From positions 3,224 through 67,223 of the forward strand of contig CAZCVP010000009.1 of NCBI GenBank assembly GCA_964501915.1: 64,000 bases of DNA, in the 5' to 3' direction. This document shows positions 32,339-40,785 of the stretch, one piece after another. The stretch comes from CAYFPX01 sp964501915. GTDB taxonomy: Bacteria; Myxococcota_A; UBA796; CAJQPC01. Position 1 is the first letter of the stretch. Each line of letters begins with the position of its first letter. A program made the position numbers and the translations under genes. Under the pieces are notes generated by a model. It saw only the letters and a list, made by a program, of their open reading frames with translations. It made no database searches and was not told where the DNA came from.

Positions 32339-34713
32339 CAGTCCAACAGGGCCAGTGAGAGCTGAGGGAACCACGCGATCACAGCGAGGCAGAACAACAT
32401 CAGGAGCAGGAAGGGCAGGGCGCCACGGATGACCTGGACGATCGGTCGATCGAACACGGTGGAGGCCACGAAGAGGTTGATGCCCATCGGAGGTGTCAGG
32501 TATCCGAGCTCGAGGTTCACGATGAACATGATTCCGAAGTGGACTGGATCCATGCCATAGCCGACGGCGATAGGCGCCAACAGCGGGGCCACGATGAGGA
32601 TCGCTGACAGGATCTCCATGATGCAGCCGAGCACCAGGAGGAAGATGTTCACCAGGATGATGAACTTCCACTGGGAGTCGACCTGGGTGGCCAGCCAGGC
32701 GGCGGCGTCCTGGGGGATCTCCTGGAAGGTGAGGAACTTGTTGAAGGCGATGGCGAGCACGATGATCAGGAAGAGGCTTCCCATCATCACGCCGGACTCG
32801 ACCAGGACACGCGGCAGGTCCGGGAGCTTCAGCTCGCGGTGGACGAGCAGCTCGACGACGAGGGCGTAGACGACCGCCACGGCTGCCGCTTCGGTGACCG
32901 TGAAGCGCAGTGGTCCGAGCCAGCCGTAGATCCCGCCGAGGATCAGCACCGGCAGCGCCAGCGACAGGATCCCGCGCTTCAGGTGCAGGAGCAGGTTGCC
33001 CCAGTAGCCACCCTCCGGCTCCCAGGGCGCCAGGTCGACGTCCGGGGCGCCGGGCCGGGTCCGATACATCGTGTAGAAGGCGAGCACCAGCGCGATGAAG
33101 ATGCCGGGCAGGATGCCGGCCTTGAACAGCTCCGCTGGGCTGATGATGTTCTGCGGCGTCGACACCATGATCGCGTAGATGATCATCGGTACCGAGGGCG
33201 GGATGATGATGCCCAACGAACCGGCCGAGGTGAGCACACCGAGCGAGTAGTCCTCGGGGTAGCGCTCCCGGTTGAGCATCGGGAAGAGGATGGTCCCGAT
33301 GGCGATGACCGTGACCGGTGACGAGCCGGAGATGGCCGCGAAGATGCAGCAGGCGAAGATGGTGGCCAGGCCGAGCCCGCCCGGCACGGGTCCGAGGATG
33401 GCGCGGGCGACCCCGATCAGGCGGTCGGCGATCGAGCCGCCGGTCATCACGGCCCCGGCGAGCACGAAGAACGGGATCGCCAGCAGCTCCTGCTTCTTGG
33501 TGGCGTCGAACATGTCCGTCGCCACGGCGACGCCGCTCAGGTCGGAGATCAGCATCACGCAGCCCAGGGCGGCGACGCCGATGGCGGCGAAGAGCGGTGC
33601 GCCGACGAGCACCAGGGACACCCCAGCGACGGCGATGAGCCAGCCCGTGCCCGTGACCAGCCCCGCGCAGAGACCGATGAGCACACCGGGCAACAGCCCA
33701 GCGATGAGGATGTCCCGGCCTGTCCGCTGACCACCTGGATGGGCTGGAGGGCCGATCTCACCACGACCCGCCGGGGTCCCGACGCGCCCCAGGAGCCCCT
33801 TGGCGCCGAAGCGCACGGCCATCAGGAGGAAGGAGAGCGGCAGGACCGCCTGGCAGAGCCAGAGAGGGAAGCCGGCCCCGGCCTCGACCTGCGGCCAGAC
33901 CACGGGGTCGCCGAACTCCAGGGTGGGTTCCCAGATCAGGGGGAGGGTGGAGAGCAGGGCGAACAGCGCCGCGATGCCCGCCACGGCGTCCAGGGCCCAG
34001 CGGGCCCACCTGCCGTTGCGGTCCTCCCGATCGTCGAAGCGCCTCACGGCGGCCAGGGCCGCGATCACGATGCCCCACTGCACGACCAGCGCCGTCCAGT
34101 CGACCTGTCCTGGGACCGGCAGGCGGTCTACGAGCCCATTCAGCGGGGCCTCCAGGAAGGGCCAGACCGTGAGCCCGTCCATCTGGTCCCCGAACTCCAG
34201 GGCCTCCGCGGACAGGGTCCAGGAGTAGCCCATCAGCTTCCAGCACAGGCCGGCCGCCACCAGGGCGGAGAAGCGCTGGGCGAACCGGGCCGCACCAGGG
34301 GAGAGCAGGCGCTCCGTGGCGTCGACGGCGAGGTGCTTGCCGTCGCGGGTCGCCAGGGACGCCCCCAGGAAGCCCACCCAGACCATGAGCACCATGGCCA
34401 TGTTCGGGCCCCCAGGGATGTCGAAGGACATCTCCGGGCCTTCCCGCTGGAGGTAGTCGAAGAACGACAGGAAGACCATGACCAGCATGGCCACGCTGAG
34501 GAAGGCGCGCTCCAGCCAGCAGACGACCCGGTCCAGCGCGTCGAGCAGGGTCTCGACGACCAGCACCAGGCCGGTGATCGAGAGGATGAGCCAGAAGATC
34601 AGCGACCGGATCGGACCCCGCCAGAGCCAATACCAGCCGTCCCGGATGCCGCGTGCTGCGCCGCCGAAGACGAAGTCCACGACGTCGAAGAAGCGGGCGA
34701 AGAGGCTGATCAT
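32338..34713 (-). CDS. TRAP transporter fused small and large permease (DctQ-DctM type)
   Basis: The 791-residue membrane protein joins both TRAP permeases. Residues 1-230 or so carry the four-helix DctQ part (ERAFLSVAMLVMVFLSFFDY; DGKHLAVDATERLL). Additional helices bridge to the DctM part from about residue 335, which has the large-permease signatures ELLAIPFFVLAGAVMTGGSI, AISGSSPVTVIAIG, SAGSLGIIIPPSVPMIIYAI and LGYLTPPMGINLFVAS. TRAP carriers import substrates using a sodium or proton gradient and a binding protein. It follows tatP by 58 bases. Confidence 0.93.
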   Translation of the reverse strand: MISLFARFFDVVDFVFGGAARGIRDGWYWLWRGPIRSLIFWLILSITGLVLVVETLLDALDRVVCWLERAFLSVAMLVMVFLSFFDYLQREGPEMSFDIPGGPNMAMVLMVWVGFLGASLATRDGKHLAVDATERLLSPGAARFAQRFSALVAAGLCWKLMGYSWTLSAEALEFGDQMDGLTVWPFLEAPLNGLVDRLPVPGQVDWTALVVQWGIVIAALAAVRRFDDREDRNGRWARWALDAVAGIAALFALLSTLPLIWEPTLEFGDPVVWPQVEAGAGFPLWLCQAVLPLSFLLMAVRFGAKGLLGRVGTPAGRGEIGPPAHPGGQRTGRDILIAGLLPGVLIGLCAGLVTGTGWLIAVAGVSLVLVGAPLFAAIGVAALGCVMLISDLSGVAVATDMFDATKKQELLAIPFFVLAGAVMTGGSIADRLIGVARAILGPVPGGLGLATIFACCIFAAISGSSPVTVIAIGTILFPMLNRERYPEDYSLGVLTSAGSLGIIIPPSVPMIIYAIMVSTPQNIISPAELFKAGILPGIFIALVLAFYTMYRTRPGAPDVDLAPWEPEGGYWGNLLLHLKRGILSLALPVLILGGIYGWLGPLRFTVTEAAAVAVVYALVVELLVHRELKLPDLPRVLVESGVMMGSLFLIIVLAIAFNKFLTFQEIPQDAAAWLATQVDSQWKFIILVNIFLLVLGCIMEILSAILIVAPLLAPIAVGYGMDPVHFGIMFIVNLELGYLTPPMGINLFVASTVFDRPIVQVIRGALPFLLLMLFCLAVIAWFPQLSLALLD

Positions 34714-34771
34714 GGAAGCTCACCAGGACGCGTCGCCGCTCTCCGGCGGCGCGGGGGCTCGACGCTCGGCT

Positions 34772-35791
34772 CTACCGCATGGTCTTCAGCCGAGCCTGGA
34801 CCTTGTCGTAGGTGGGCTCGAGCTCGGGGTGGTCGGCCAGAAACTGGGCGTGCACCGGACGGGTGGCCTGCTCGAACACCTGGCGTTGGGCATCGTCGAG
34901 GGGCACCACAGTGGTCCCCATCTCGGCGATGGTCTGGAGCATCTCCTGCTCCAGCGCCCTCACCCCGGTCCGGCCCTTGTCGGCCTCGACCTTGGGGTCG
35001 CCCATCACCACCGCCTGCAGGTCCGCGGGCAGCTTGTCGAAGAAGCGCTTGGAGTAGACGATGGCCGCGGGCTGGTGGATGTGCCGCGAGAGCGTGTAGT
35101 GGCTCATGGGCTCGATCCAGCCCGACGCCAGGGAGAACAGCGGCGTGTTGTCGAAGCCATCGACGATGCCGGTGTTGATGGCAGACAGCACCTCGGAGGT
35201 GGGCTTGGTCACCGCCTGGACACCGAGCGCCTTCCACATCGCGATGTGGACCGGGGCCTCCTGGGAGCGCATCTTGTACTGGCGGAGCTGCTCCAGCGTG
35301 GTCGCCGGGCCCCCACGGGTGGCGAAGGACCGCCAGCCGTTGATGGCCCAGAAGCCGAGCACGAAGCCCTTCTGCGAGAGGGCCTCGGCTGTCGGGTCGA
35401 AGAGGACCTCGTCCAGGATGGCGTCGGCCTCGGTGTCCGAGCGGAAGAGGTAGGGCAGCTCCGGCAGCTCGAGCATCGGGACGTTGGCGCCCTGAGCCAC
35501 CGCTGCAGTGGACATGCCGCCGGCCTGGAGGCGCTCCCCCCGGCGGATGTCGCGGGTCATCTCGATCTCGCCGCCCAGCACGCCGTTGAGGAAGGTCTTG
35601 ACCTTGATGGCCCCACCGGAGTCCCGCTCGATGCGGACCTTGGTGTCCTTGACCTGGTCGGCCCAGGGGGTGCCTTCCGGGGCGACCGTGCCGAAGTTCA
35701 TGACGAACTGCGGCTCGGCCTCGACAGTGGACAGCGGGAGGGCGAGGGCCGCCAGGGCGAACCCGACCGCGAGGAGCGTGCGCACCTTCAT
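34772..35791 (-). CDS. TRAP transporter substrate-binding protein (DctP/TatP type)
   Basis: The ATG at 35791 gives 339 residues with a classical signal peptide (MKVRTLLAVGFALAALALPLSTVEA). The DctP fold is recognised by FGTVAPEGTPWADQVKDT near the N-terminus, LPELPYLFRSDTEADAILDE, and the segment GWRSFATRGGPATTLEQLRQYKMR, where the conserved arginine normally binds a carboxylate. It delivers ligand to the fused permease encoded downstream. Fourteen bases separate it from the TPR lipoprotein gene upstream. Confidence 0.92.
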   Translation of the reverse strand: MKVRTLLAVGFALAALALPLSTVEAEPQFVMNFGTVAPEGTPWADQVKDTKVRIERDSGGAIKVKTFLNGVLGGEIEMTRDIRRGERLQAGGMSTAAVAQGANVPMLELPELPYLFRSDTEADAILDEVLFDPTAEALSQKGFVLGFWAINGWRSFATRGGPATTLEQLRQYKMRSQEAPVHIAMWKALGVQAVTKPTSEVLSAINTGIVDGFDNTPLFSLASGWIEPMSHYTLSRHIHQPAAIVYSKRFFDKLPADLQAVVMGDPKVEADKGRTGVRALEQEMLQTIAEMGTTVVPLDDAQRQVFEQATRPVHAQFLADHPELEPTYDKVQARLKTMR

Positions 35792-35805
35792 GCTTGTACT
35801 CAGGT

Positions 35806-36675
35806 CTACTGGATGAAGAGCTCGTCCCGCTCCGCCATCAGCGCTCGGGCCTTGCGGACCTCGGCCTCCTGCTCGGGGATGATCTCCGGGATGACATCGA
35901 CGGGCTGGGAGAGCACGTACTTCAACTGGGTGTCGAAGGTGGCGATGTCCTGGGTCCGTGTGGCCCAGTAGTCGGCCAGCAGCACGCGGTTGCCGAAGTG
36001 GTTCGGGTGCCCGCTGATGGCCTTGTCGAAGTACTCGCGGGACAGGTCGAGGTCCTGGCCGGCGAAGGAGGGGATCGCGGCGTAGTAGGCGCCCCAGTAG
36101 CGGCTGCTGCCTCCGAAGAAGTACTCCGGGTCCAGGTCCGCGATGCGGGTCATCCAGGCCTTGGCGATCGGGATGTTCTTCAGGGTGGTGCCGAGCCCCT
36201 GGGCCTTGGCCCACTTGCCGAGCGCGGAGGCCGTCCAGTAGGTGCAGGGGACGTCGTCGACCACGAGGACGCGAGCGGCCTCGTCCTCGCCCTCACCCTT
36301 CTCGATGAGGCTGGCGAAGGTGTCGTTGGCGCCCATGCACTGCTTGCCGTAGCTGATGGCCGTGTCCCAGGCGGCGAGCTTGTCTTCGAGCTCGGTCTTG
36401 TGACCGTCGCCGAGGAAGTAGTAGCCCCGGACCAGCTTCAGCAGAGCCTCGGTGTCCTTGGGGTTCTGCTCGACGACCTGGGCATAGAGATCGAGGGCGG
36501 CCTGGAGCTGCACCGCGTCGCCTCGTTGGTCCCAGAGGGCCTCGGCCTCGAGCAGGATCGCGGCGGTGTCGGAGCCGGCTTCGGCCGCGTTCTCGACGTC
36601 GTAGCTTCCCTTGTGCTTCGAGCCACAAGCGGTGGTGAGCAAGACGGCCGCGGCGGCCAACACGATGCGCTTCAT
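35806..36675 (-). CDS. TRAP transporter T-component, TPR lipoprotein (TatT-like)
   Basis: GGAGG lies 6 bases before the ATG at 36675, so that start is preferred over the ATG at 36681. The product has 289 residues with lipobox LTTAC (Cys17). It is all-helical, with TPR-like pairs, and matches the TatT family through YFFGGSSRYWGAYYAAIPSF and HPNHFGNRVLLADYWA. In Treponema pallidum TatT trimerises and binds the periplasmic TatP, forming a TPR-associated TRAP transporter proposed to carry hydrophobic ligands. The adjacent tatP and permease genes give the same set here. Confidence 0.88.
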   Translation of the reverse strand: MKRIVLAAAAVLLTTACGSKHKGSYDVENAAEAGSDTAAILLEAEALWDQRGDAVQLQAALDLYAQVVEQNPKDTEALLKLVRGYYFLGDGHKTELEDKLAAWDTAISYGKQCMGANDTFASLIEKGEGEDEAARVLVVDDVPCTYWTASALGKWAKAQGLGTTLKNIPIAKAWMTRIADLDPEYFFGGSSRYWGAYYAAIPSFAGQDLDLSREYFDKAISGHPNHFGNRVLLADYWATRTQDIATFDTQLKYVLSQPVDVIPEIIPEQEAEVRKARALMAERDELFIQ

Positions 36676-36725
36676 CTTCATCCTCCGGTCGTTTCCGCCG
36701 GCAAATGGGGGGGATTGGACAGCGA

Positions 36726-36754
36726 CCTATAGGCGATTGACCCCGTCGCGGCAA
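36726..36754 (-). promoter_or_regulatory. predicted sigma-70-type promoter for the TRAP operon
   Basis: On the minus strand TTGCCG and TATAGG are separated by exactly 17 bases, 51 bases before the tatT start. It lies in the 198-bp divergent region shared with guaB. Predicted by eye only. Confidence 0.4.
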
Positions 36755-36803
36755 CGTGGTGCCCGGCCACCGTGACGACCCGGTGACCGGACCCGAGATC
36801 GCC

Positions 36804-36832
36804 TTGCGTGGCCTGATTGGGAGCCATATCTG
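36804..36832 (+). promoter_or_regulatory. predicted sigma-70-type promoter for guaB
   Basis: TTGCGT and TATCTG are separated by 17 bases, ending 41 bases before the guaB start. Together with the opposite promoter at 36726-36754 it would make a divergent pair. Predicted by eye only. Confidence 0.35.
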
Positions 36833-36873
36833 AGGACGCCCGCACCCGGGGGGCCCACCACGGAGGTGTGCCC

Positions 36874-38355
36874 GTGCTCGATGCCCAGCCCCGGCTTGCC
36901 CTGACCTTCGACGATGTGCTGCTGGTCCCCGGCCGCTCGGACGTGCTCCCGGCCCAGGTCGACGTGACCACGCGGCTCACACCGACCCTGGAGCTGAACA
37001 TCCCGCTGGTGTCGGCGGCGATGGACACCGTGACCGAGGCGGCCTGTGCGATCGCCATGGCCCGCCACGGGGGCATCGGCGTCATCCACAAGAACTTCTC
37101 CCCCGCCCGGCAGGCCCAGGAGGTCGCCAAGGTGAAGAAAGCGGTCACGGGTGTGATCTCCGACCCCTTCACCCTGGCGCCCGGACGCTCACTGGCAGAG
37201 GCGAGGGACCTGATGCGCTCCAAGTCGATCAGCGGGATCCCGATCGTGGTCGACGGGCGGGCCGTCGGCATCCTCACCAACCGGGACCTCCGCTTCGAGC
37301 GCAACCTGGACCGACCGATCCGCGAGGTCATGACCCGCGACGGGCTGGTCAGCGTGCCGCCGGGGACGTCGCTGGAGCGGGCCAAGGACCTGCTCCAGGA
37401 GCACAAGATCGAGAAGCTCCTGGTGGTGGACGAGGAGGGTCGTCTCTGCGGCTTGCTGACCATCAAGGACATCGAGAACGCCAGCCGCTACCCCCTGTCG
37501 GTCTCCGACGACCAGGGGCGGTTGGTGTGCTGCGCGGCGGTCGGCCCCGGGCAGCCGGAGCGGATCCAGGCGCTGGTGGAGGCGGGGGTCGACGTGATCG
37601 TCGTGGACACCGCACACGGCCACAGCGCCGGAGTGCTGCGTGCGGTCGACCAGATCGTCCAGGACTTCCCCCAGCTCCGGGGTCGGGTCGTCGCGGGCAA
37701 CATCGCCACCGCGGAGGCGACGGAGGCCTGCATCGCGGCCGGGGCTGCCGCGGTGAAGGTCGGCATCGGCCCCGGCTCGATCTGCACCACGCGGGTGGTG
37801 GCGGGTGTCGGGGTGCCCCAGCTCACCGCCATCGCCGACGTCGCCGCTGTCGCTGCGAAGGCCGGCGTGCCGGTCATCGCCGATGGCGGCATCAAGTTCT
37901 CCGGCGACGCGGCCAAGGCCGTGGCCGCAGGCGCCGACTGCGTGATGATCGGGTCGCTGCTGGCCGGCACGGACGAGAGCCCGGGCGAGGTGATCCTGCT
38001 CGGCGGTCGCCGCTACAAGTCCTACCGGGGCATGGGCTCGATGGCCGCGATGAAGGCCGGCTCGGCGGATCGCTACTTCCAGGAGCACGACGAGCTGGGC
38101 GATCCCGAGGCGGGCATGCGCAAGCTCGTGCCCGAAGGCATCGAGGGGCGGGTCCCCTACAAGGGCCCCGTGGGCGATGTCCTGTACCAGATGGTCGGCG
38201 GCCTGAGGGCGGCGATGGGCTACACCGGTTCGGCGTCGATCCCGGGCATGCAGCAGGGCGCACGCTTCGTGCGCATGACGGCCGCCGGGCTCACGGAGAG
38301 CCACGTGCACGACGTCACGATCACCAAGGAGGCGCCGAACTACCGCGGGTCCTGA
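36874..38355 (+). CDS. guaB: IMP dehydrogenase
   Basis: GuaB oxidises IMP to XMP, the first committed step to GMP. GGAGG at 36862-36866 sits 7 bases before the GTG at 36874, which decides the start over the GTG at 36868; the product has 493 residues. The barrel begins LTFDDVLLVPGRSDVLPAQV. A pair of CBS domains occupies about residues 95-210 (SGIPIVVDGRAVGILTNRDL; HKIEKLLVVDEEGRLCGLLT). Catalytic cysteine is in GIGPGSICTTRVVAG, and the flap contains GIEGRVPYKGPV. Nothing clearly follows in its operon. Confidence 0.97.
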   Translation: MLDAQPRLALTFDDVLLVPGRSDVLPAQVDVTTRLTPTLELNIPLVSAAMDTVTEAACAIAMARHGGIGVIHKNFSPARQAQEVAKVKKAVTGVISDPFTLAPGRSLAEARDLMRSKSISGIPIVVDGRAVGILTNRDLRFERNLDRPIREVMTRDGLVSVPPGTSLERAKDLLQEHKIEKLLVVDEEGRLCGLLTIKDIENASRYPLSVSDDQGRLVCCAAVGPGQPERIQALVEAGVDVIVVDTAHGHSAGVLRAVDQIVQDFPQLRGRVVAGNIATAEATEACIAAGAAAVKVGIGPGSICTTRVVAGVGVPQLTAIADVAAVAAKAGVPVIADGGIKFSGDAAKAVAAGADCVMIGSLLAGTDESPGEVILLGGRRYKSYRGMGSMAAMKAGSADRYFQEHDELGDPEAGMRKLVPEGIEGRVPYKGPVGDVLYQMVGGLRAAMGYTGSASIPGMQQGARFVRMTAAGLTESHVHDVTITKEAPNYRGS

Positions 38356-38741
38356 CCGGCGGGTCCGCGCTGGTTGCCGTCAGCGAGGAGCAGCTCCGGT
38401 GGCTCCACGCGATGGCGGCCAACGATCTCGTGCTCGTGCTCGTTCTGGTCCTCGACCTCGACCTCGACCCCCCCCCCCCGCGGGAACCAGGAGGGTGGGC
38501 AGCGGTGGGGACCCCCCACAACCACACCCAATGAAACCCANNNNNNNNNNGTTGGCGGCCAAAGTTTTCGTGCGCGTTGTCGTTTTGGTCCGCGCCCCCG
38601 CCCCCCCCCCCCCCCCCCCCGGAGGACAGCGGAGGGTGGGCAGCGATGGGGACCCCGGACGACGACGCCCGTTGATCGGCTTCGGCGCAGCAGGCTGGTC
38701 CTCGTGGCGGACCACCGACCTCCTCCTGCGCGAGGCGAGCC
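38356..38741. other. non-coding stretch with assembly gap and duplicated flanks
   Basis: No gene is supported here. A hexamer-type low-complexity run (CTCGTG/CTCGAC units, about 38427-38469) leads into a poly-C tract. After the gap (Ns at 38541-38550) the same sequence recurs with changes: TTGGCGGCCAA, then TTTTGGTCCGCGCC, a long poly-C, then GGAGGGTGGGCAGCG and TGGGGACCCC. Left and right flanks (about 38411-38520 and 38551-38658) are evidently two readings of one locus, so the true guaB-rplC distance is probably shorter. Open frames crossing it are artefacts. Confidence 0.8.
38541..38550. other. assembly gap (10 Ns)
   Basis: Ten unresolved bases between poly-C-rich contig ends. The sequence directly after the gap begins GTTGGCGGC, as does the sequence after the second gap at 61120-61129. 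Confidence 0.98.
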
Positions 38742-39389
38742 TCAGCCCTTGGCCGCCCGCCGGACCGTCACGTACCCGCCGTTGGGCCCGGGAATCCCGC
38801 CCTTCACGTAGAGCAGGTTGTTCTCGGCGTCCACCTTGGCCACGGTCAGGCTCATGATGGTGACGCGCTTGTTGCCCATCTGGCCGGGCATCTTGCGACC
38901 CTTGGCCACGTGGCCCGGTGTGAGGCGGGTCCCGATCGAACCACCATGACGGAAGAACTCGTGGGTGCCGTGGGTGCGCAGGAAGCCACGGAAGTTGAAC
39001 TTCTTCATGACGCCAGCGAAGCCGCGGCCCTTGGAGGTGCCGGTCACGTCCACCTTGTCACCCTCGTTGAAGAGGTCGGCCGGGCCGAGGCTCTGGCCGA
39101 CGCTGTAGGCGCCGGCGGTCTCGGCGTCGACGCGGATCTCGCGGACCAGCTTCTTGGGGGTCGTGCTGGCCTTGTCGAAGTGCCCGGTCTCCGGCTTGTT
39201 CGTCCGGTGGGCCTTCTGCTCGTCGAAGCCGAGCTGCACGGCGGTGTAGCCGTCGGTCTCGCCGTCCTTGACCTGGAGCACCGTGTTGGGGCCGACCTCG
39301 ACCACGGTGACGGGGACGACGACGCCGTCGTCGTCGAAGAACTGGGTCATGCCGATCTTGCGACCGAGCAGGCCAGGGTTCTCGTTCAT
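38742..39389 (-). CDS. rplC: 50S ribosomal protein L3, isolated from the S10 cluster
   Basis: L3 is an early 50S assembly protein whose tip reaches the peptidyl-transferase centre. The ATG at 39389 gives 215 residues. Signatures are LLGRKIGMTQFFDDDG at the N-terminus, GTSKGRGFAGVMKKFNFRG, and HVAKGRKMPGQMGNKRVTI. GGAGGACATC precedes the start. rplC normally lies second in the S10 operon followed by rplD; here it stands alone on the opposite strand, with no rplD, rplW or rplB after it. Whether another copy lies upstream of the window cannot be seen. Confidence 0.95.
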   Translation of the reverse strand: MNENPGLLGRKIGMTQFFDDDGVVVPVTVVEVGPNTVLQVKDGETDGYTAVQLGFDEQKAHRTNKPETGHFDKASTTPKKLVREIRVDAETAGAYSVGQSLGPADLFNEGDKVDVTGTSKGRGFAGVMKKFNFRGFLRTHGTHEFFRHGGSIGTRLTPGHVAKGRKMPGQMGNKRVTIMSLTVAKVDAENNLLYVKGGIPGPNGGYVTVRRAAKG

Positions 39390-39477
39390 GATGTCCTCCG
39401 CAGTGGACCGCACCGTGCGAGGTGCGTTCGTGCGTGCCCGGGCGGGTCGTTCCGCGCGGACCCGGGCGTCTATCCGA

Positions 39478-39493
39478 GCCTGCTTCCGCAGGC
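39478..39493 (-). terminator. hairpin between the lipoprotein gene and rplC
   Basis: A perfect 6-bp stem GCCTGC/GCAGGC with a 4-base loop lies 18 bases beyond the stop of the minus-strand lipoprotein gene and 89 bases before rplC. It probably ends the upstream transcript, implying that rplC has its own promoter. There is no T run. Confidence 0.45.
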
Positions 39494-39510
39494 AAGAGGA
39501 CCGTTGCGGG

Positions 39511-40704
39511 TCAGCCCGCGATGCCGATGCCCGTCAGCTCGACGGTCCAGTCCGGCTGGATGGGGTCGTTGGAGAGGATGTGGAGGATGTTCTTGTCGCC
39601 GGCGGGATCCGGCAGGTCGAAGGCGATCTCCAGGGAGACGTAGCTCACGTCGATGGAGAAGGACTCGTAGGGCATCAGCGTCACGCCGGCCTTGGACCAG
39701 CCGCTGACGCTGAAGTCGCCGCCGATGGCGTCGTTCTTCACGTAGACCGCGGTGATGTCCAGGGGCTCGTCGCCGGTGTTCTGGAGCACGACGTTGCGCT
39801 GGTCGGGGAAGCCAAACAGGCTGAAGAAGTCGGTGATGGCGTAGCCGACGCTGACGTAGAGCACCGGCGAGCAGATGTCGCACAGGTCCGCGCCGGTGCC
39901 GACGAGGTTGACGGTCCCGTAGATGCCGGCGTCGTCGGTGACGACCGTGGCCACCCCGTGGTCTTCCTGCTCGGCTGTCGGGGTGTAGAGCAGGGTGGCA
40001 TCGACGGCCTCACCGGGCTCCATGATCCAGGGGAGGTTGAAGTCGTTGCCCCAGCTCCAGATGGTGTCCGAGAACTCGAAGTTCGTCACAGCGACGTTGA
40101 CGCTGGTGTCGTTGGTGATGGTGACGGGGTAGGGATCGCTGGCGTGGCCGATGTCCACCTCACCGAAGTCCACGGCCGGCGGCGCGACGGACAGCGTGCC
40201 GGTGACGGTGGTGTCGGTGCCGGTGTCGGTCGTGTCCGAGTCGAGCGAAGTGCCGATCAGGGGCACCTCGACGTACTCGTTGCCGGAGATGTCGGAGACG
40301 AAGGACACCGCGCCGGTGAAGGACTCCTTCACCTCGACCGGCGCGAAGGTGACCACGAGCTCCAGGGTCTCGCCGTTGGAGAGGGTGATCTCGTCGTCAG
40401 CCTCGTAGCTCTGGTCGCCGAGGCTCAGGGCCGTGACCTCGAAGACGCCTTCGCCGACGATGGAGAAGTCGGCCATGGTGATCAGGTAGTCGCCGGTGTT
40501 GGTGAGCTTCAGGACCTCGTCCTGGGTCAGGCCGGTCTCGACGTAGCCGAAGTCGACGGACTCCGGGTTGATGGCCAGGTCCCCCACGAGGGCCACGCCG
40601 ATCCCGGAGTCGTCGTCCAGGTAGTCGTCGGCGGAGGGGATGGCCGTGAGACCACCACAGGCGGCCAGCAGAACGGCGGTGGTCGACAGGTGAGCAGGTG
40701 ACAT
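39511..40704 (-). CDS. lipoprotein with repeated choice-of-anchor-D/ASH-like domains
   Basis: The 397-residue product has a signal peptide with lipobox LLAAC (Cys16). Three immunoglobulin-like units follow, each opening with a variant of P-x-x-V-D-F-G-x-V-x-x-G (PESVDFGYVETGLTQ, PPAVDFGEVDIGHAS) and closing with a strand such as EVPLIGTSL or VELTGIGIAG, as in ASH/HYDIN-type domains of myxobacterial surface proteins. A Thr/Asp linker separates the first two. It is probably held in the outer membrane. It follows the gltH-like gene by 81 bases on the same strand, so it may belong to that cluster. Confidence 0.8.
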   Translation of the reverse strand: MSPAHLSTTAVLLAACGGLTAIPSADDYLDDDSGIGVALVGDLAINPESVDFGYVETGLTQDEVLKLTNTGDYLITMADFSIVGEGVFEVTALSLGDQSYEADDEITLSNGETLELVVTFAPVEVKESFTGAVSFVSDISGNEYVEVPLIGTSLDSDTTDTGTDTTVTGTLSVAPPAVDFGEVDIGHASDPYPVTITNDTSVNVAVTNFEFSDTIWSWGNDFNLPWIMEPGEAVDATLLYTPTAEQEDHGVATVVTDDAGIYGTVNLVGTGADLCDICSPVLYVSVGYAITDFFSLFGFPDQRNVVLQNTGDEPLDITAVYVKNDAIGGDFSVSGWSKAGVTLMPYESFSIDVSYVSLEIAFDLPDPAGDKNILHILSNDPIQPDWTVELTGIGIAG

Positions 40705-40785
40705 GAGGCGCTCCTCGTTCCTCTCGAGCAGGCCCTCATCCAGACAGCATGTGCCCTGACGCTCTGGTATGGGTCGATCGGAGGC

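Noticed and set aside
38374..38857. Open frames running through the Ns near 38541 on both strands
   Set aside because: They consist of poly-Pro/Arg/Gly from poly-C and poly-G tracts and cross unresolved bases.
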